NCBI RefSeq assembly: GCF_000021745.1
Contig: NC_011666.1
Span: forward strand, 1,736,001 to 1,800,000
DNA length: 64,000 nucleotides
Reading direction: 5' to 3'
From: Methylocella silvestris BL2
GTDB taxonomy: Bacteria > Pseudomonadota > Alphaproteobacteria > Rhizobiales > Beijerinckiaceae
Shown: piece by piece, positions 54,897 through 64,000 of the stretch
How positions within the stretch are numbered: the first letter of the stretch is position 1
Layout of the letters: each line of letters begins with the position of its first letter
Translations under genes and position numbers: made by a program
The notes under the pieces: model-generated
Told to the model about the DNA's origin: nothing
The model's input: only the letters and a program-made list of their open reading frames with translations
The model's database searches: none

Positions 54897-55053
54897 CGCT
54901 GCGGGCGCGTTGCGCCCGGTCTTCGCTTAAAATGCAATCGTCGGGCTTTGAGCGCCGTTCAATCTTTCCGCCCACACTGGCGCGAAGAGGCGCGGGTCAG
55001 TCTCGCGCAAGGGCCGCGAGGGACACTGCGCCAGACGTTGCAGGACCGCTGGC

Positions 55054-55833
55054 ATGTTGAACTCGACGCTTTACTACACGATGCTGACGCGGGATTTCAG
55101 CAAATCGCTCGCCACCGCCGCCTCCGATACAGTCGCCAAAAGGGAGACCGCTTATTACGAGGCGAATATCGGCAAAGTAAAGTCGGTCGACGACCTGATG
55201 AAAAATCAAAGGCTCTACGCCTATGTGCTGAAAGCCTACGGCCTCAGCGACATGGCCTACGCCAAGGGCCTTATCCGTAAGGTCCTGACCAGCGACGTTA
55301 CCGACGGCGCGTCCCTCGCAAACACCCTCAGCGGCGGTCGCTACAAAGCCTTGGCCGCCGCCTATAATTTTTCCGCCAAAGGCGCCGTTGGAACAATCTC
55401 GGCCGAGGCGCAGAAGACGACGAAAGACAATTACGTCGAGCAGACCCTCGAGGCGAATGTCGGGAAACAAAATGACGGCGCCAAAATGGCGCTTTATTTC
55501 AAGCGAATCGCGCCAACCGTGAAAAGCGCTTACGGAATCCTCGCCGACAAGACCCTGCTCGGCGTCGTGCAGACCGCCTTCGGCCTCTCGGCGTCGATGT
55601 CGCAGCAAAACATCGACGTGCAGGCCAAGACCATCAATGCGCTGTTCAAGATCGGCGATTTGCAGAACCCCGCCAAGCTGCAAAAGCTGATTCAACGGTT
55701 CACCGCCAATTATGACGCCCAGCATCCCATGGGCGTTTCCATGACGCCCTCGTCCGCGCTCGAAGTGTCAACGCCGGACATCAGCCAGAGCCTCCTCATG
55801 AGCCTCGCCAATCTCAAGCTCGGAGGGAGCTGA
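55054..55833 (+). CDS. DUF1217 flagellar-locus protein
   Basis: A 259-residue, mostly helical protein of family DUF1217, found in rhizobial flagellar clusters immediately upstream of flgF; its function is not defined. Visible pieces include L-Y-Y-T-M-L-T-R-D-F-S-K-S-L and Y-V-L-K-A-Y-G-L-S-D-M-A-Y-A-K. No signal peptide or membrane segment. flgF starts 3 bases after its stop, so the two are surely one operon. Confidence 0.85.
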   Translation: MLNSTLYYTMLTRDFSKSLATAASDTVAKRETAYYEANIGKVKSVDDLMKNQRLYAYVLKAYGLSDMAYAKGLIRKVLTSDVTDGASLANTLSGGRYKALAAAYNFSAKGAVGTISAEAQKTTKDNYVEQTLEANVGKQNDGAKMALYFKRIAPTVKSAYGILADKTLLGVVQTAFGLSASMSQQNIDVQAKTINALFKIGDLQNPAKLQKLIQRFTANYDAQHPMGVSMTPSSALEVSTPDISQSLLMSLANLKLGGS

Positions 55834-55836
55834 TCC

Positions 55837-56562
55837 ATGCAAAGCGGACTTTACGTCTCGCTGTCGGGGCTGGTCGCGCTCGACCGGCGTCTGACGACGA
55901 TCGCGGCGAATGTCGCCAATCAAAGCACGCCGGGATACAGGGCGGAGGAGGTCGAATTCAAATCGCTTCTGTCCAAGGCCGGCGCCAATCCCGTCGCCTT
56001 CGTCTCGAATGGCGAATCCTTCATCTCGCGGCGCGGCGGCGTTCCCATCAAGACGGACGGACCCCTCGACGTCGCCGTTCAAGGCCATGGCTGGCTTGCG
56101 CTGAAAACGCCTGACGGAACCGTCTACACCAAGGACGGGCGCATGCATATGGAGGAGAGCGGAGCGCTCGTCAGCGTCGACGGCTTTCCGGTCCTCGACG
56201 CCGGCGCAACGCCGATCCTGCTCGATCCGGCCGCGGGGCCGCCGACCATCGCGCAGGACGGCATGATCACGCAGAACAGCCATCAGGTTGGCGCGATCGG
56301 CATTTTCAGCCTCGACGGACAGGCCAAACTCAAACGCTACACCAACTCCGGCGTGATGAGCGATCTGCCGGCGACGGCCGAACTCGATTTCAGCAACAAT
56401 GGCGTCCATCAGGGCTTTATCGAGGGAGCCAACATCAATCCGATTCTCGAAATGGCCAAGCTGATCATGGTCTCGCGCGCATTCGAGAACATCCATTCGG
56501 CGACAGAGGGATCGGAATCCTCCCTGAAAGACGCCATTAAGACGCTCGGCGCGACTTCATGA
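55837..56562 (+). CDS. flgF: flagellar basal-body rod protein FlgF
   Basis: A 241-residue proximal rod subunit. The N terminus Q-S-G-L-Y-V-S-L-S-G-L, then I-A-A-N-V-A-N-Q-S-T-P-G-Y-R, is the rod/hook family signature. The C-terminal N-I-N-P-I-L-E-M-A-K-L-I-M-V-S-R-A-F-E motif closes the coiled region. The last bases overlap the fliI start (ATGA). FlgB, FlgC, FlgG and other rod genes are not in the window. Confidence 0.95.
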   Translation: MQSGLYVSLSGLVALDRRLTTIAANVANQSTPGYRAEEVEFKSLLSKAGANPVAFVSNGESFISRRGGVPIKTDGPLDVAVQGHGWLALKTPDGTVYTKDGRMHMEESGALVSVDGFPVLDAGATPILLDPAAGPPTIAQDGMITQNSHQVGAIGIFSLDGQAKLKRYTNSGVMSDLPATAELDFSNNGVHQGFIEGANINPILEMAKLIMVSRAFENIHSATEGSESSLKDAIKTLGATS

Positions 56563-57908
56563 TCGATCGCCCCGCTGACGGAGCGCTCGCGAAACTGGAG
56601 CGGGCCATGACGCAGGCGGCGGCGGAGCCGCTGGTGCGCGTCAGCGGCGCCGTCACCGAATTATCGCCCTCGCATGCCCGCGTCGCCGGACTATCATCCT
56701 TTGTGAAGCTCGGCGAATGCGTGCGCTTTGGTCCCGAAGCCGAAGGCGCGCGCAATCGCGGCGAGGTGGTGCGGATCGACGCGCAAGGCGTCATCGTCAA
56801 GACCTTCGAGGCGGGCGCATTGACGAGCCTCGGCGAGCGCGTGTTTCGCGCGGGACCGCTGCGCATCGCGCCGCATCCGGGCTGGAAGGGCCGCGTCGTC
56901 AACGCTTTCGGCGCGCCGATCGACGGCGCCGGGCCGTTGCCGCAGGGAGATCGCAGCGCCATGATCGACGCCCCACCGCCGAGCGCCATGCGACGCGCGC
57001 GCGTCGCATGGCCGCTGCGCACGGGCGTCCGCGTCATCGACATCTTCACCCCGCTTTGCGCTGGTCAGCGCATCGGCATATTCGCCGGCTCCGGCGTCGG
57101 TAAATCCACCTTGCTGGCGATGCTCGCCGGCTCCAAGGATTTCGATACCGTCGTCGTCGCGCTGGTCGGCGAACGCGGCCGCGAGGTGCGCGAATTCCTC
57201 GATGACGCGCTTGCCGCCAATCGCCCGATCTCGGTCGCCGTCGTCGCGACGGGAGACGAAACGCCGTCGATGCGCCGGCTCGCGCCGCGCACGGCGATGG
57301 CGATCGCCGAGTTCTTTCGCGATCGCGGCGACCGCGTGCTGCTGATTATCGATTCCGTCACCCGTTTCGCCCATGCGGCGCGCGACGTCGCTCTGGCGGC
57401 CGGCGAGCCCCCCGTCGCGCGCGGCTACACGCCGAGCGTTTTCAGCGATTTGCCGAAACTGCTCGAGCGCGCGGGGCCCGGCGAAGAAGGCGGAGGGTCG
57501 ATCACTGGCGTCTTCTCCGTGCTCGTCGACGGCGACGACCACAATGATCCCGTGGCGGACGCCGTGCGCGGCACGCTCGACGGGCATATCGTGCTGGATC
57601 GGGCGATCGCCGATCAGGGCCGCTTTCCCGCCGTTAATGTGCTCGCCTCGATCTCGCGGCTGGCGCAGATCGCCTGGACGGCCGAACAGCGCGATCTTGT
57701 CGTCAAGCTGCGCGGCATGATCGCGCGCTTCGAGGACAGCAGCGATCTGCGCCTGATGGGCGGCTACAAGGCGGGGCAGGACGCAGATCTCGATCAGGCG
57801 GTCGCGCTTGCGCCAAAAATCTACAAGGCGCTGCAACAATCGCCGCAATCAACGCCAAGCGCCGACGCCTTTCGCGAACTCGCACAGAGTCTCACAGGCG
57901 CGTCCTGA
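56559..57908 (+). CDS. fliI: flagellum-specific ATPase FliI
   Basis: A 449-residue F1-beta-like ATPase that energises flagellar type III export. Walker A is G-S-G-V-G-K-S-T (about 173-180), V-A-L-V-G-E-R-G-R-E-V-R-E and V-L-L-I-I-D-S-V-T-R-F-A (Walker B) follow, and the C-terminal Y-T-P-S-V-F-S-D-L-P-K-L-L-E-R-A-G block is typical. Coupled to flgF by a 4-base overlap. fliJ, usually downstream, is absent; the next gene is an unrelated one on the other strand. Confidence 0.96.
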   Translation: MIDRPADGALAKLERAMTQAAAEPLVRVSGAVTELSPSHARVAGLSSFVKLGECVRFGPEAEGARNRGEVVRIDAQGVIVKTFEAGALTSLGERVFRAGPLRIAPHPGWKGRVVNAFGAPIDGAGPLPQGDRSAMIDAPPPSAMRRARVAWPLRTGVRVIDIFTPLCAGQRIGIFAGSGVGKSTLLAMLAGSKDFDTVVVALVGERGREVREFLDDALAANRPISVAVVATGDETPSMRRLAPRTAMAIAEFFRDRGDRVLLIIDSVTRFAHAARDVALAAGEPPVARGYTPSVFSDLPKLLERAGPGEEGGGSITGVFSVLVDGDDHNDPVADAVRGTLDGHIVLDRAIADQGRFPAVNVLASISRLAQIAWTAEQRDLVVKLRGMIARFEDSSDLRLMGGYKAGQDADLDQAVALAPKIYKALQQSPQSTPSADAFRELAQSLTGAS

Positions 57909-57977
57909 TTTCCGTAGGGTCGAAGCGATTCAATTCGGCGCGAGACTGGAGCGTGGGGTTGATCTCTTCCTATGGCC

Positions 57978-58304
57978 TTACGCCGGCCGTGGCGCCAGGA
58001 TGATGATGGCGGCCCCGATCAGGCAAAGCGTCGCGCCGCCAAGATCCCAGCGATCGGGCCACACGCCCTCCATCGCCCACAGCCACAGCAGCGAGACCGT
58101 GACATAGACGCCGCCATAGGCGGCATAGGCGCGCCCGGCCGCGCTGACGTCGATCAGCGTCAAGAGCCAGGCAAACAGCAGCAGGGAGGCTGTTCCCGGG
58201 ATAAGCCATAACGAGGATTTTCCAAGCCGCAGCCAGGCCCAAAAGGAAAAACAGCCCGCGATTTCGGCAAGGGCGGCGGCGACGTAAACGAGCGCGGTCA
58301 GCAT
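57978..58304 (-). CDS. YnfA family small membrane protein (UPF0060)
   Basis: A 108-residue inner-membrane protein with four predicted membrane helices, of the drug/metabolite transporter superfamily related to small multidrug resistance pumps. Family blocks [14 protein letters not shown] and [10 protein letters not shown] are clear. The start at 58304 has GGAG 7 bases upstream; upstream frame to 58373 is unsupported. Substrate unknown. It ends 69 bases from convergent fliI. Confidence 0.92.
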   Translation of the reverse strand: MLTALVYVAAALAEIAGCFSFWAWLRLGKSSLWLIPGTASLLLFAWLLTLIDVSAAGRAYAAYGGVYVTVSLLWLWAMEGVWPDRWDLGGATLCLIGAAIIILAPRPA

Positions 58305-58519
58305 AGCGTCTCCATGGCGCGGCCGCATGCGGAGGCCGAAGATTGAAAGCCTCAATTCACTCCGATTCGTCAAAAATTTCGTCTTAACGAACGGCGAGGA
58401 ACAGGGGGCGGCGATTTCGCGTGACGGCCGGCGTTTTGCCTTGCAAATCGCGTGCAGAGATCTGGAATGAGCAAGCGTCGCGCGCTCTCGCCGCCCCTTG
58501 CGCCAAATATTGGCGCGCC

Positions 58520-61500
58520 TCAGTCGATCGCATTGAGCAAATGAACATTGCCGCCGACAGCCGCCGTATTGATCGTGACCGTCTGTTCCACGACAAAACG
58601 CTGCAGATAGTGCGGCCCGCCAGCTTTCGGCCCCGTGCCGGACAGGTTAAAGCCGCCAAAGGGCTGCGTCCCGACGACCGCGCCAATCATATTGCGATTG
58701 ACATAGCAATTGCCAGCAAGCCGCCGCTCGAGGATGCGGCCGATGGTCGATTCGATGCGCGAATGGACGCCGAGCGTCAGCCCGAAGTTTTTCGCCTCGA
58801 TGGCGTCAAGCAGCAGGTCAAGCTCCGCCGCCTTGTAGCGCACGACATGGAGGATCGGTCCAAACACTTCCGCTTTAAGATCTGCGGGCGAGGCGAGCTC
58901 AAAAATATGAGGCGCGACATAAAACCCATGCGCGGGCGCGGTCGCGCCGACTTCGCCAGCAAAATGCTCGATGACGCCATTCTGCACTTGCGCGCGCATC
59001 GCCTCAATGTGCGCGAGCAGCGCCGCCTTGGCGTCGGCGTCGATCACCGGGCCGATCTGCACGCCGATGTCGCGCGGATCGCCGACGCGAAGCTCGCGGG
59101 CGGCTCCGGCGATCATCGTGAGCATTTTATCCGCCACCTCTTCCTGCAGGCACAACAAACGCAGCGCCGAGCAGCGCTGCCCCGCCGAGCGGAACGCCGA
59201 GGCGACGACATCGTCCGCGACCTGCTCGGGCAGAGCAGTGGCGTCGACGATCATGGCGTTGACGCCCCCCGTCTCGGCGATCAGCGCCGCGATCGGCCCA
59301 TCCTTTGCGGCAAGCGCCCTGTTGATGCTTGCCGCCGCTTCGACCGATCCGGTAAAGGCGACGCCGGCAACGCCCGGCAGCGCGACAAGCGCGGCGCCGA
59401 TTTTTCCGTCTCCCTGCGCAAGGCAGAGCGCGCCGGCCGGAACGCCGGCCTTATGCAGCAGCGCGACGGCCTCGGCGGCGATCAGCGGCGTCTGCTCGGC
59501 CGGCTTGGCAATGACGCTATTGCCGGAGACGAGCGCAGCGGCCACCTGTCCGAGAAAAATCGCCAGCGGAAAATTCCACGGGCTGATGCAGACGAAAACG
59601 CCGCGCCCATGGCAATGCAGCCTGTTGTCCTCGCCGGTTGGTCCCGGCAGTTTCGGCGCGGCGCCGAACGCCTTGCGCGCCGAGGCCGCGTAATAGCGCA
59701 GAAAATCGATCGCCTCACGCCACTCGGCGACCGCGTCGTCAAGCGTCTTGCCGGCCTCGAGCTGAAGTAGGCGCAGCCAGCGCGGCGCCTCCGCCTCCAG
59801 CCTTTGCGCCGCGCGATCGAGCCGCGCCGCGCGTTCTTCGACGGGGCGCCTCGACCAAAGTTTTGCGGCGGCCTGCGCCTCCTGCATCAACGTCGCAAGA
59901 GCGCTCGCGTCCGCGTTCTCAACCCGCCCGATCGCCGAGCCATCGATCGGCGAGATCGCCTGCCGCCGCCCGGCGGCCGGGTTCGGCGCCCTCTTGCCCC
60001 CTGCCAGAATCAGCTCCGCCTGCCGCGCCTCCGGCGTTTGCCGGATCGCGGCGAGGAGATCGCCCAGCGCCCGCCGGTCGCCGAACTCGACCCCGGCCGC
60101 GACTTTGCGTTCCGGCCCATGAATCTCTTGCGGCGGCGGCAGCGCGGCGGCGCGGGCGCGGTCGGCGTCGCCGATGATTTTCTGCGGCCGTTCGAGCAGG
60201 GCCGCGGCCGGAATATCGCGGTCGCCGATCTGCGCGACAAAGGATGAGTTGGCGCCGTTCTCAAGAAGGCGGCGCACCAGATAGGCAAGCAGATTCTCAT
60301 GCCGGCCGACCGGCGCGTAGATGCGGCAGGCAAGCGCCGGATAATCCGCGCGAAGCGCGGCGTAAAGCTCTTCCCCCATGCCGTGCAGGCGCTGGAACTC
60401 ATAGCCGTCGACGCCGCCGGCCAGCGTCACGATGGTCGCGACGGTCAGCGCATTATGGGTGGCGAATTGCGGCGCGATCAGCGCGCGCGCCGCCAGCAGC
60501 CGCCTCGCGCAGGCGATATAGTTCAGATCCGTCATCGCCTTGCGGGTGAAGACCGGATAGTCGGCAAGGCCGCGCTCCTGCGCCCGCTTGATTTCGGCGT
60601 CCCAATAGGCGCCCTTGACGAGCCGAAGCGTCATGCGCGTGCGATGTCTGGAGGCAAGCTCTACGACATGGTCGATCACCGCCTCGGCGCGCTTCTGATA
60701 GGCCTGCACGGCGAGGCCAAAGCCGCCCCAGTCTTTCAGCGATCCGTCGGCCAGCGCAGCCTCGATGAGGTCGAGCGAAAGCTCGAGCCGGTCCGCCTCT
60801 TCGGCGTCGATGGTCAGTTGCAGATCATGCCGCCTGGCGAGCCGCGCGAGGTCGATCAGGCGCGGCGTCAATTCGCTCATCACGCGCTCGCGGCAGGCGG
60901 GCTCGAAGCGCGGATGCAGCGCCGAGAGTTTTACCGAAACGCCAAGCCGCTCCGACGCTCCCGCTCCCCGCGCGCCGCCGACGCTTTCGATCGCGTGGGC
61001 GTAGGACTGGAAATAGCGATCGGCGTCGGCCTTGGTCCGCGCGCCTTCTCCAAGCATGTCGAAGGAGTAAAGATGGCGTCTTCCCTCGCGCGAGGATGCG
61101 CGGCGCAGCGCCTCCTCGATCTCATCGCCAAAGACGAAGTGCTGTCCCATCAACTGCATCGCCTGCCGCGCGGCGGCGCGCAGCGCGCCCAGCCCCAAGC
61201 GCTTCGCCGCCAGAGCGACGACGCCTTCGGCCGTCTTGCCCTTGTCGAGCATGCGGGCGGTCGCTCCCAAGGCCCAGGCCGCGGCCGAGACAACCAGCGG
61301 CTCCGCCTCATGGCCGCCCTCCGCGGTCCAGCGCGCCGCGCCGATCTTTTCGGCGATGAGGGCGTCGGCGGTCAGGGAATCAGGCACGCGCAGCAGCGCC
61401 TCGGCGAGGACCATCAGCGCGACGCCTTCCTCCGTCGACAGCGAATATTCGCGCAGCAGATCCTCAAGCCCGCCGATACGGGCAGTTTTCGCGCCGCGCG

Positions 61501-61648
61501 CGGCCTCGATCAAGCGACGGCCAAGCTGGTCGATCCGCGCCTCCGCCCCGGCGTCGAGGGCGTCGCCTTTCAGAAGGCGCGCGGCGATCGGCTCGTCCGG
61601 TGGCGCATAAGGGACCGAAAATGGGGCGACGACGGCGTCGGAAGTCAT
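58520..61648 (-). CDS. putA: bifunctional proline dehydrogenase / P5C dehydrogenase PutA
   Basis: A 1042-residue enzyme turning proline to glutamate. The N-terminal part (to about 500) is the FAD proline dehydrogenase barrel ([14 protein letters not shown] and [20 protein letters not shown]). From about 550 it is an NAD aldehyde dehydrogenase with F-T-G-S-V, E-T-G-G and the catalytic Cys in [10 protein letters not shown]. It lacks the ribbon-helix-helix repressor domain of E. coli PutA, so it does not regulate itself. It lies 77 bases downstream of rocD; the latter makes P5C (glutamate semialdehyde), which PutA's second domain oxidises. Confidence 0.97.
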   Translation of the reverse strand: MTSDAVVAPFSVPYAPPDEPIAARLLKGDALDAGAEARIDQLGRRLIEAARGAKTARIGGLEDLLREYSLSTEEGVALMVLAEALLRVPDSLTADALIAEKIGAARWTAEGGHEAEPLVVSAAAWALGATARMLDKGKTAEGVVALAAKRLGLGALRAAARQAMQLMGQHFVFGDEIEEALRRASSREGRRHLYSFDMLGEGARTKADADRYFQSYAHAIESVGGARGAGASERLGVSVKLSALHPRFEPACRERVMSELTPRLIDLARLARRHDLQLTIDAEEADRLELSLDLIEAALADGSLKDWGGFGLAVQAYQKRAEAVIDHVVELASRHRTRMTLRLVKGAYWDAEIKRAQERGLADYPVFTRKAMTDLNYIACARRLLAARALIAPQFATHNALTVATIVTLAGGVDGYEFQRLHGMGEELYAALRADYPALACRIYAPVGRHENLLAYLVRRLLENGANSSFVAQIGDRDIPAAALLERPQKIIGDADRARAAALPPPQEIHGPERKVAAGVEFGDRRALGDLLAAIRQTPEARQAELILAGGKRAPNPAAGRRQAISPIDGSAIGRVENADASALATLMQEAQAAAKLWSRRPVEERAARLDRAAQRLEAEAPRWLRLLQLEAGKTLDDAVAEWREAIDFLRYYAASARKAFGAAPKLPGPTGEDNRLHCHGRGVFVCISPWNFPLAIFLGQVAAALVSGNSVIAKPAEQTPLIAAEAVALLHKAGVPAGALCLAQGDGKIGAALVALPGVAGVAFTGSVEAAASINRALAAKDGPIAALIAETGGVNAMIVDATALPEQVADDVVASAFRSAGQRCSALRLLCLQEEVADKMLTMIAGAARELRVGDPRDIGVQIGPVIDADAKAALLAHIEAMRAQVQNGVIEHFAGEVGATAPAHGFYVAPHIFELASPADLKAEVFGPILHVVRYKAAELDLLLDAIEAKNFGLTLGVHSRIESTIGRILERRLAGNCYVNRNMIGAVVGTQPFGGFNLSGTGPKAGGPHYLQRFVVEQTVTINTAAVGGNVHLLNAID

Positions 61649-61725
61649 GGGGAGCTAGCCTCATGAGTTGGCGAAATGGCCCGGTCGATCTGCTGTCGCG
61701 GGCCGCGGCTCGTTCGCGCCAGGCG

Positions 61726-62958
61726 TCAGCCGGCGTAGCGCGACGGACGGACGACGGCGACTTCATCCAGCGCTTCGCTGAGCACGCTTACCGCCTGAAG
61801 CATGTCCCGCTCCTCGATCACGAGGGGGGGCGCCAGCCGCAGCACGCTCTCATGCGTCTCCTTGGCAAGGACGCCGCGACGCATCATGGCGAGGCAGACC
61901 TCCTTGGCCTTGGCCTGGGCGGGGTCAAGCTCGATCCCGGCCCAAAGGCCCTTGCCGCGCAGCGCGATGATCGCCGGATGGCGGATGCGGTGCAGGGCGT
62001 CGAGCAAAACTTCGCCGAGCGCGCGGCTGCGTTCGGCCAGCTGTTCCTCCTGCATCAACGCGATCGCCGCGCGCCCGACCGCGGCGGCGAGCGGATTGCC
62101 GCCAAACGTCGAGCCATGGCTGCCAGGGGTGAACACATCCATGAGCGCGCGGCGCGCAATGAACGCCGAAACGGGCATCAGGCCGCCGCCGAGCGCCTTG
62201 CCGACGATGAGGCCGTCCGGGACGGCGTCTTCATGCTGGAAGCAGAAATTGCGGCCGGTACGGCCAAAGCCCGATTGCACCTCGTCGAACAGAAGCAGAA
62301 TGCCGTGCCGGTCGCAGATGCGGCGCAGATTGGCGAGATAGCCCTCCGGCGGGACAATGACGCCGCCCTCTCCCTGGATCGGCTCGACCAGCACCGCGGC
62401 GGTGCAGCGGTTGATCGCAAGCTCGATCGCGTCGGCGTCGCCGAAAGGGACCGAGGCAAAGCCGGGCGCGAATGGCCCGAAGCCGCGTTTTGAATTGGGA
62501 TCGTCGGAAAAGCCGACGATCGTTGTCGTGCGGCCATGGAAATTGCCATAAGCGACGATGATTTCGGCCTTGTCGGCGGGGATCGCGAGTTCGTCATAGG
62601 CGTAGCGCCGGGCGGCCTTGATCGCCGTCTCGACCGCCTCGGCTCCCGTATTCATCACGAGGCAGGAGTCGAGACCGGCAAATTGCGCAAGCTCCTGGCA
62701 GAATCCGCCAAGGTTATCCGAGTGAAAGGCGCGGGAGACGATGTCGAGCCGCTCGAGCTGGTCGCGCATGGCCTTCACCAGCCGCGGATGCAGATGACCG
62801 AAGCTCGCGGCGGAATAGGCGCTCATCATGTCGATGTAGCGATGTCCGTCCACATCGAAAACATGGGCGCCGCGCCCGTGCGACAGCACGACCGGAAGCG
62901 GCGCGTAATTTTGGGCGCCGAAGACATGTTCGCGGTTGATCGCCTGCTGCCCGGACAT
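61726..62958 (-). CDS. rocD: ornithine aminotransferase
   Basis: A 410-residue class III PLP aminotransferase that moves the delta-amino group of ornithine to 2-oxoglutarate, giving glutamate semialdehyde/P5C. Marks include Y-S-A-A-S-F-G-H-L-H-P-R (substrate side), M-N-T-G-A-E-A-V-E-T-A-I-K-A-A-R, L-L-F-D-E-V-Q-S-G-F-G-R-T-G and the PLP Lys in V-G-K-A-L-G-G-G. The N-terminal Y-A-P-L-P-V-V-L-S-H-G block is typical of RocD rather than ArgD. Upstream of putA on the same strand: together they convert ornithine to glutamate. Confidence 0.94.
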   Translation of the reverse strand: MSGQQAINREHVFGAQNYAPLPVVLSHGRGAHVFDVDGHRYIDMMSAYSAASFGHLHPRLVKAMRDQLERLDIVSRAFHSDNLGGFCQELAQFAGLDSCLVMNTGAEAVETAIKAARRYAYDELAIPADKAEIIVAYGNFHGRTTTIVGFSDDPNSKRGFGPFAPGFASVPFGDADAIELAINRCTAAVLVEPIQGEGGVIVPPEGYLANLRRICDRHGILLLFDEVQSGFGRTGRNFCFQHEDAVPDGLIVGKALGGGLMPVSAFIARRALMDVFTPGSHGSTFGGNPLAAAVGRAAIALMQEEQLAERSRALGEVLLDALHRIRHPAIIALRGKGLWAGIELDPAQAKAKEVCLAMMRRGVLAKETHESVLRLAPPLVIEERDMLQAVSVLSEALDEVAVVRPSRYAG

Positions 62959-63119
62959 AACGAGCTCTGCTTTAGAAGATTAACTGCGTGGCTTACGCCG
63001 CCTTTGGGGGCAGATCATGGCGCAAATCGCCGATCGCCAAAACAGAGCCGGATTAAGGCTGCAGCGCGCCCTGCCGCGTCGAAACAGCGCAGCGGAGAAG
63101 CTTTGCGGCGTCCAGGAGG

Positions 63120-63644
63120 CTAACCGGCGCCATTCGCCACGCGCCGCGCGGGCTTTTTCGCCCGCGGCAGTTTGCCCGGCCATTTTACTATGTGGTGCGG
63201 ATAGTCGTTGAGGGCAATCTCGGTTTCGAGCGCGACGACCTTGCCTTTCGCCGACGCGCCCGCCGCATGGACCGTCTCTGTCGAGCCCGATACGAGCGGA
63301 TGCCACCAATAAAGATCTCGGCCTTCGGCGACGAGGCGATAGGCGCAGGAGGGCGGCAGCCAGGATAGCGCGCGCGCCGTCTCCGGCGTCAGTTTGATGC
63401 AGTCGCGCACCCTGCGGCGGCGATTGGCGTAATCGGAGCAGCGGCAAGCGTTGGCGTCGAACAGCCTGCAGGCGACCTCGGTGAAATAGATCTCGCCCGT
63501 ATCTTCATCCTCGAGCTTCACGAGGCAGCAACGGCCGCAGCCGTCGCAAAGGCTCTCCCATTCCGTCTTGTTCATTTCTTCGAGAGATTTTTGCCGCCAA
63601 AATGGCGCCGCGGCGATTTTCGGCTCCTCTGGCGAAAGCGCCAT
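63120..63644 (-). CDS. YcgN-type cysteine cluster protein (UPF0260)
   Basis: A 174-residue protein of the YkgJ/UPF0260 group, a putative metal-binding family. The conserved Cys set is visible: [12 protein letters not shown] then [11 protein letters not shown]-x-D-Y and D-C-I-K-L-T. Biochemical role unknown; YcgN is widespread in proteobacteria. I chose the ATG at 63644; the frame stays open to 63911 but the extra 89 residues are Arg/Pro/Ser-rich and unlike the family. Confidence 0.85.
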   Translation of the reverse strand: MALSPEEPKIAAAPFWRQKSLEEMNKTEWESLCDGCGRCCLVKLEDEDTGEIYFTEVACRLFDANACRCSDYANRRRRVRDCIKLTPETARALSWLPPSCAYRLVAEGRDLYWWHPLVSGSTETVHAAGASAKGKVVALETEIALNDYPHHIVKWPGKLPRAKKPARRVANGAG

Positions 63645-64000
63645 CCCCGGCTTCTCCGCAGCCGGCGCGGCGGGGCATTTTTCACGGGAATTGGGCGAGG
63701 ATCGCGGCACGGCGGAGGGAGCGCCTTTCCATTTCATTCGGCATGCGGGTGAGCCCGAGGGCTTGCGCTTCCTTGTGACAATCGTCAAGCCGCTTGCTAA
63801 ACTGCCGCTTGCGCCTTCGAGCGGCCGGAATGATCTATATAATCGGCTGCGGCGGTCTCCATCCCCTGGGTCCTTCCGCTGCGAGCGTCGTCCGCCTGCA
63901 CGGGCCTTCAACCTTCGCCCAAGCTATTTCCGGAGCGTTCATTCAGGTGCTTAAGGGTCTTGCAAGTGCTTAAGGGTCTTCGCGAGACGCGGCTTTGGAA
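63645..64000. other. right-end stretch without a recognised gene
   Basis: About 355 bases upstream of the ycgN-like gene. It holds no convincing reading frame apart from the unsupported extension of that gene. A short tandem repeat lies at 63947-63980. It may contain the promoter of a gene beyond the window. Confidence 0.4.
63947..63980. repeat. short tandem direct repeat
   Basis: GTGCTTAAGGGTCTT occurs at 63947-63961 and again at 63966-63980, a 19-base period. Each copy includes CTTAAG. It could be an operator pair, or a simple duplication. Confidence 0.7.

Noticed and set aside
1-64000. tRNA or rRNA genes, CRISPR arrays, insertion sequences, prophage
   Set aside because: None recognised by eye: no tRNA-like cloverleaf with CCA-type context, no regularly spaced repeats, no transposase or integrase.

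Overview
This is a GC-rich (about 63%) alphaproteobacterial chromosome segment, fully packed with genes. The gene order and protein types point to the order Rhizobiales (family Beijerinckiaceae). The central block, a soluble di-iron propane monooxygenase operon with a GroEL-like chaperonin, a sigma-54 activator and an adjoining GMC dehydrogenase operon, matches from memory the propane monooxygenase (PrMO) locus of the facultative methanotroph Methylocella silvestris. I did not run any search, so the strain is an inference. No rRNA, tRNA, CRISPR array, insertion sequence or prophage was recognised.

Layout. 1-8.4 kb: hydrolase, AhpD-like protein, anmK, a small HExxH protein, then a translationally coupled pair (a protein with a C-terminal DUF47/PhoU-like domain plus a pyruvate-phosphate-dikinase-like protein that lacks the PEP-binding barrel), then tyrS. 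8.6-20 kb: secreted hydrolase, giant AsmA-like envelope protein, bcp, eipA, cysQ, carA, yqeY, serine hydrolase, panB. 20.4-29.2 kb: dnaG and rpoD, a small secreted protein, bluB, then rplY-pth-[VapBC-type toxin-antitoxin]-ychF. 29.4-38.7 kb: a CLC channel, a 2OG-Fe(II) oxygenase, an epimerase/LysR divergon, ruvB, and a homodimeric 2-oxoacid dehydrogenase E1 with a divergent Lrp regulator.

38.7-52.9 kb is the propane island, all on the minus strand. In transcription order it holds a porin-like protein, prmA, prmB, prmC, prmD, a GroEL-like gene, a sigma-54 regulator, a ribbon-helix-helix protein, and then cytochrome c, glyoxalase, GMC small subunit and GMC large subunit. Read as a pathway: propane enters (porin), is hydroxylated (PrMO), 2-propanol carbon passes through acetone and acetol, acetol is oxidised by the periplasmic FAD/cytochrome c dehydrogenase, and the toxic methylglyoxal product is handled by the glyoxalase. 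Both prmA and the porin gene have a sigma-54 -24/-12 element with related TGTTGCG/CGCAACA-type half-sites 70-120 bp upstream. This suggests a small regulon run by the local activator.

52.9-64 kb: the ornithine-lipid pair olsA/olsB, an isolated flagellar trio (DUF1217 protein, flgF, fliI), a YnfA-like membrane protein, an ornithine/proline catabolic pair (rocD-putA), and a YcgN-type CxxC protein.

The most interesting items are (i) the DUF47/PPDK-like pair, which looks like an autonomous phosphohistidine enzyme with an unknown acceptor; (ii) the inferred sigma-54 regulon joining propane oxidation to an outer-membrane channel; and (iii) the acetol/methylglyoxal module.
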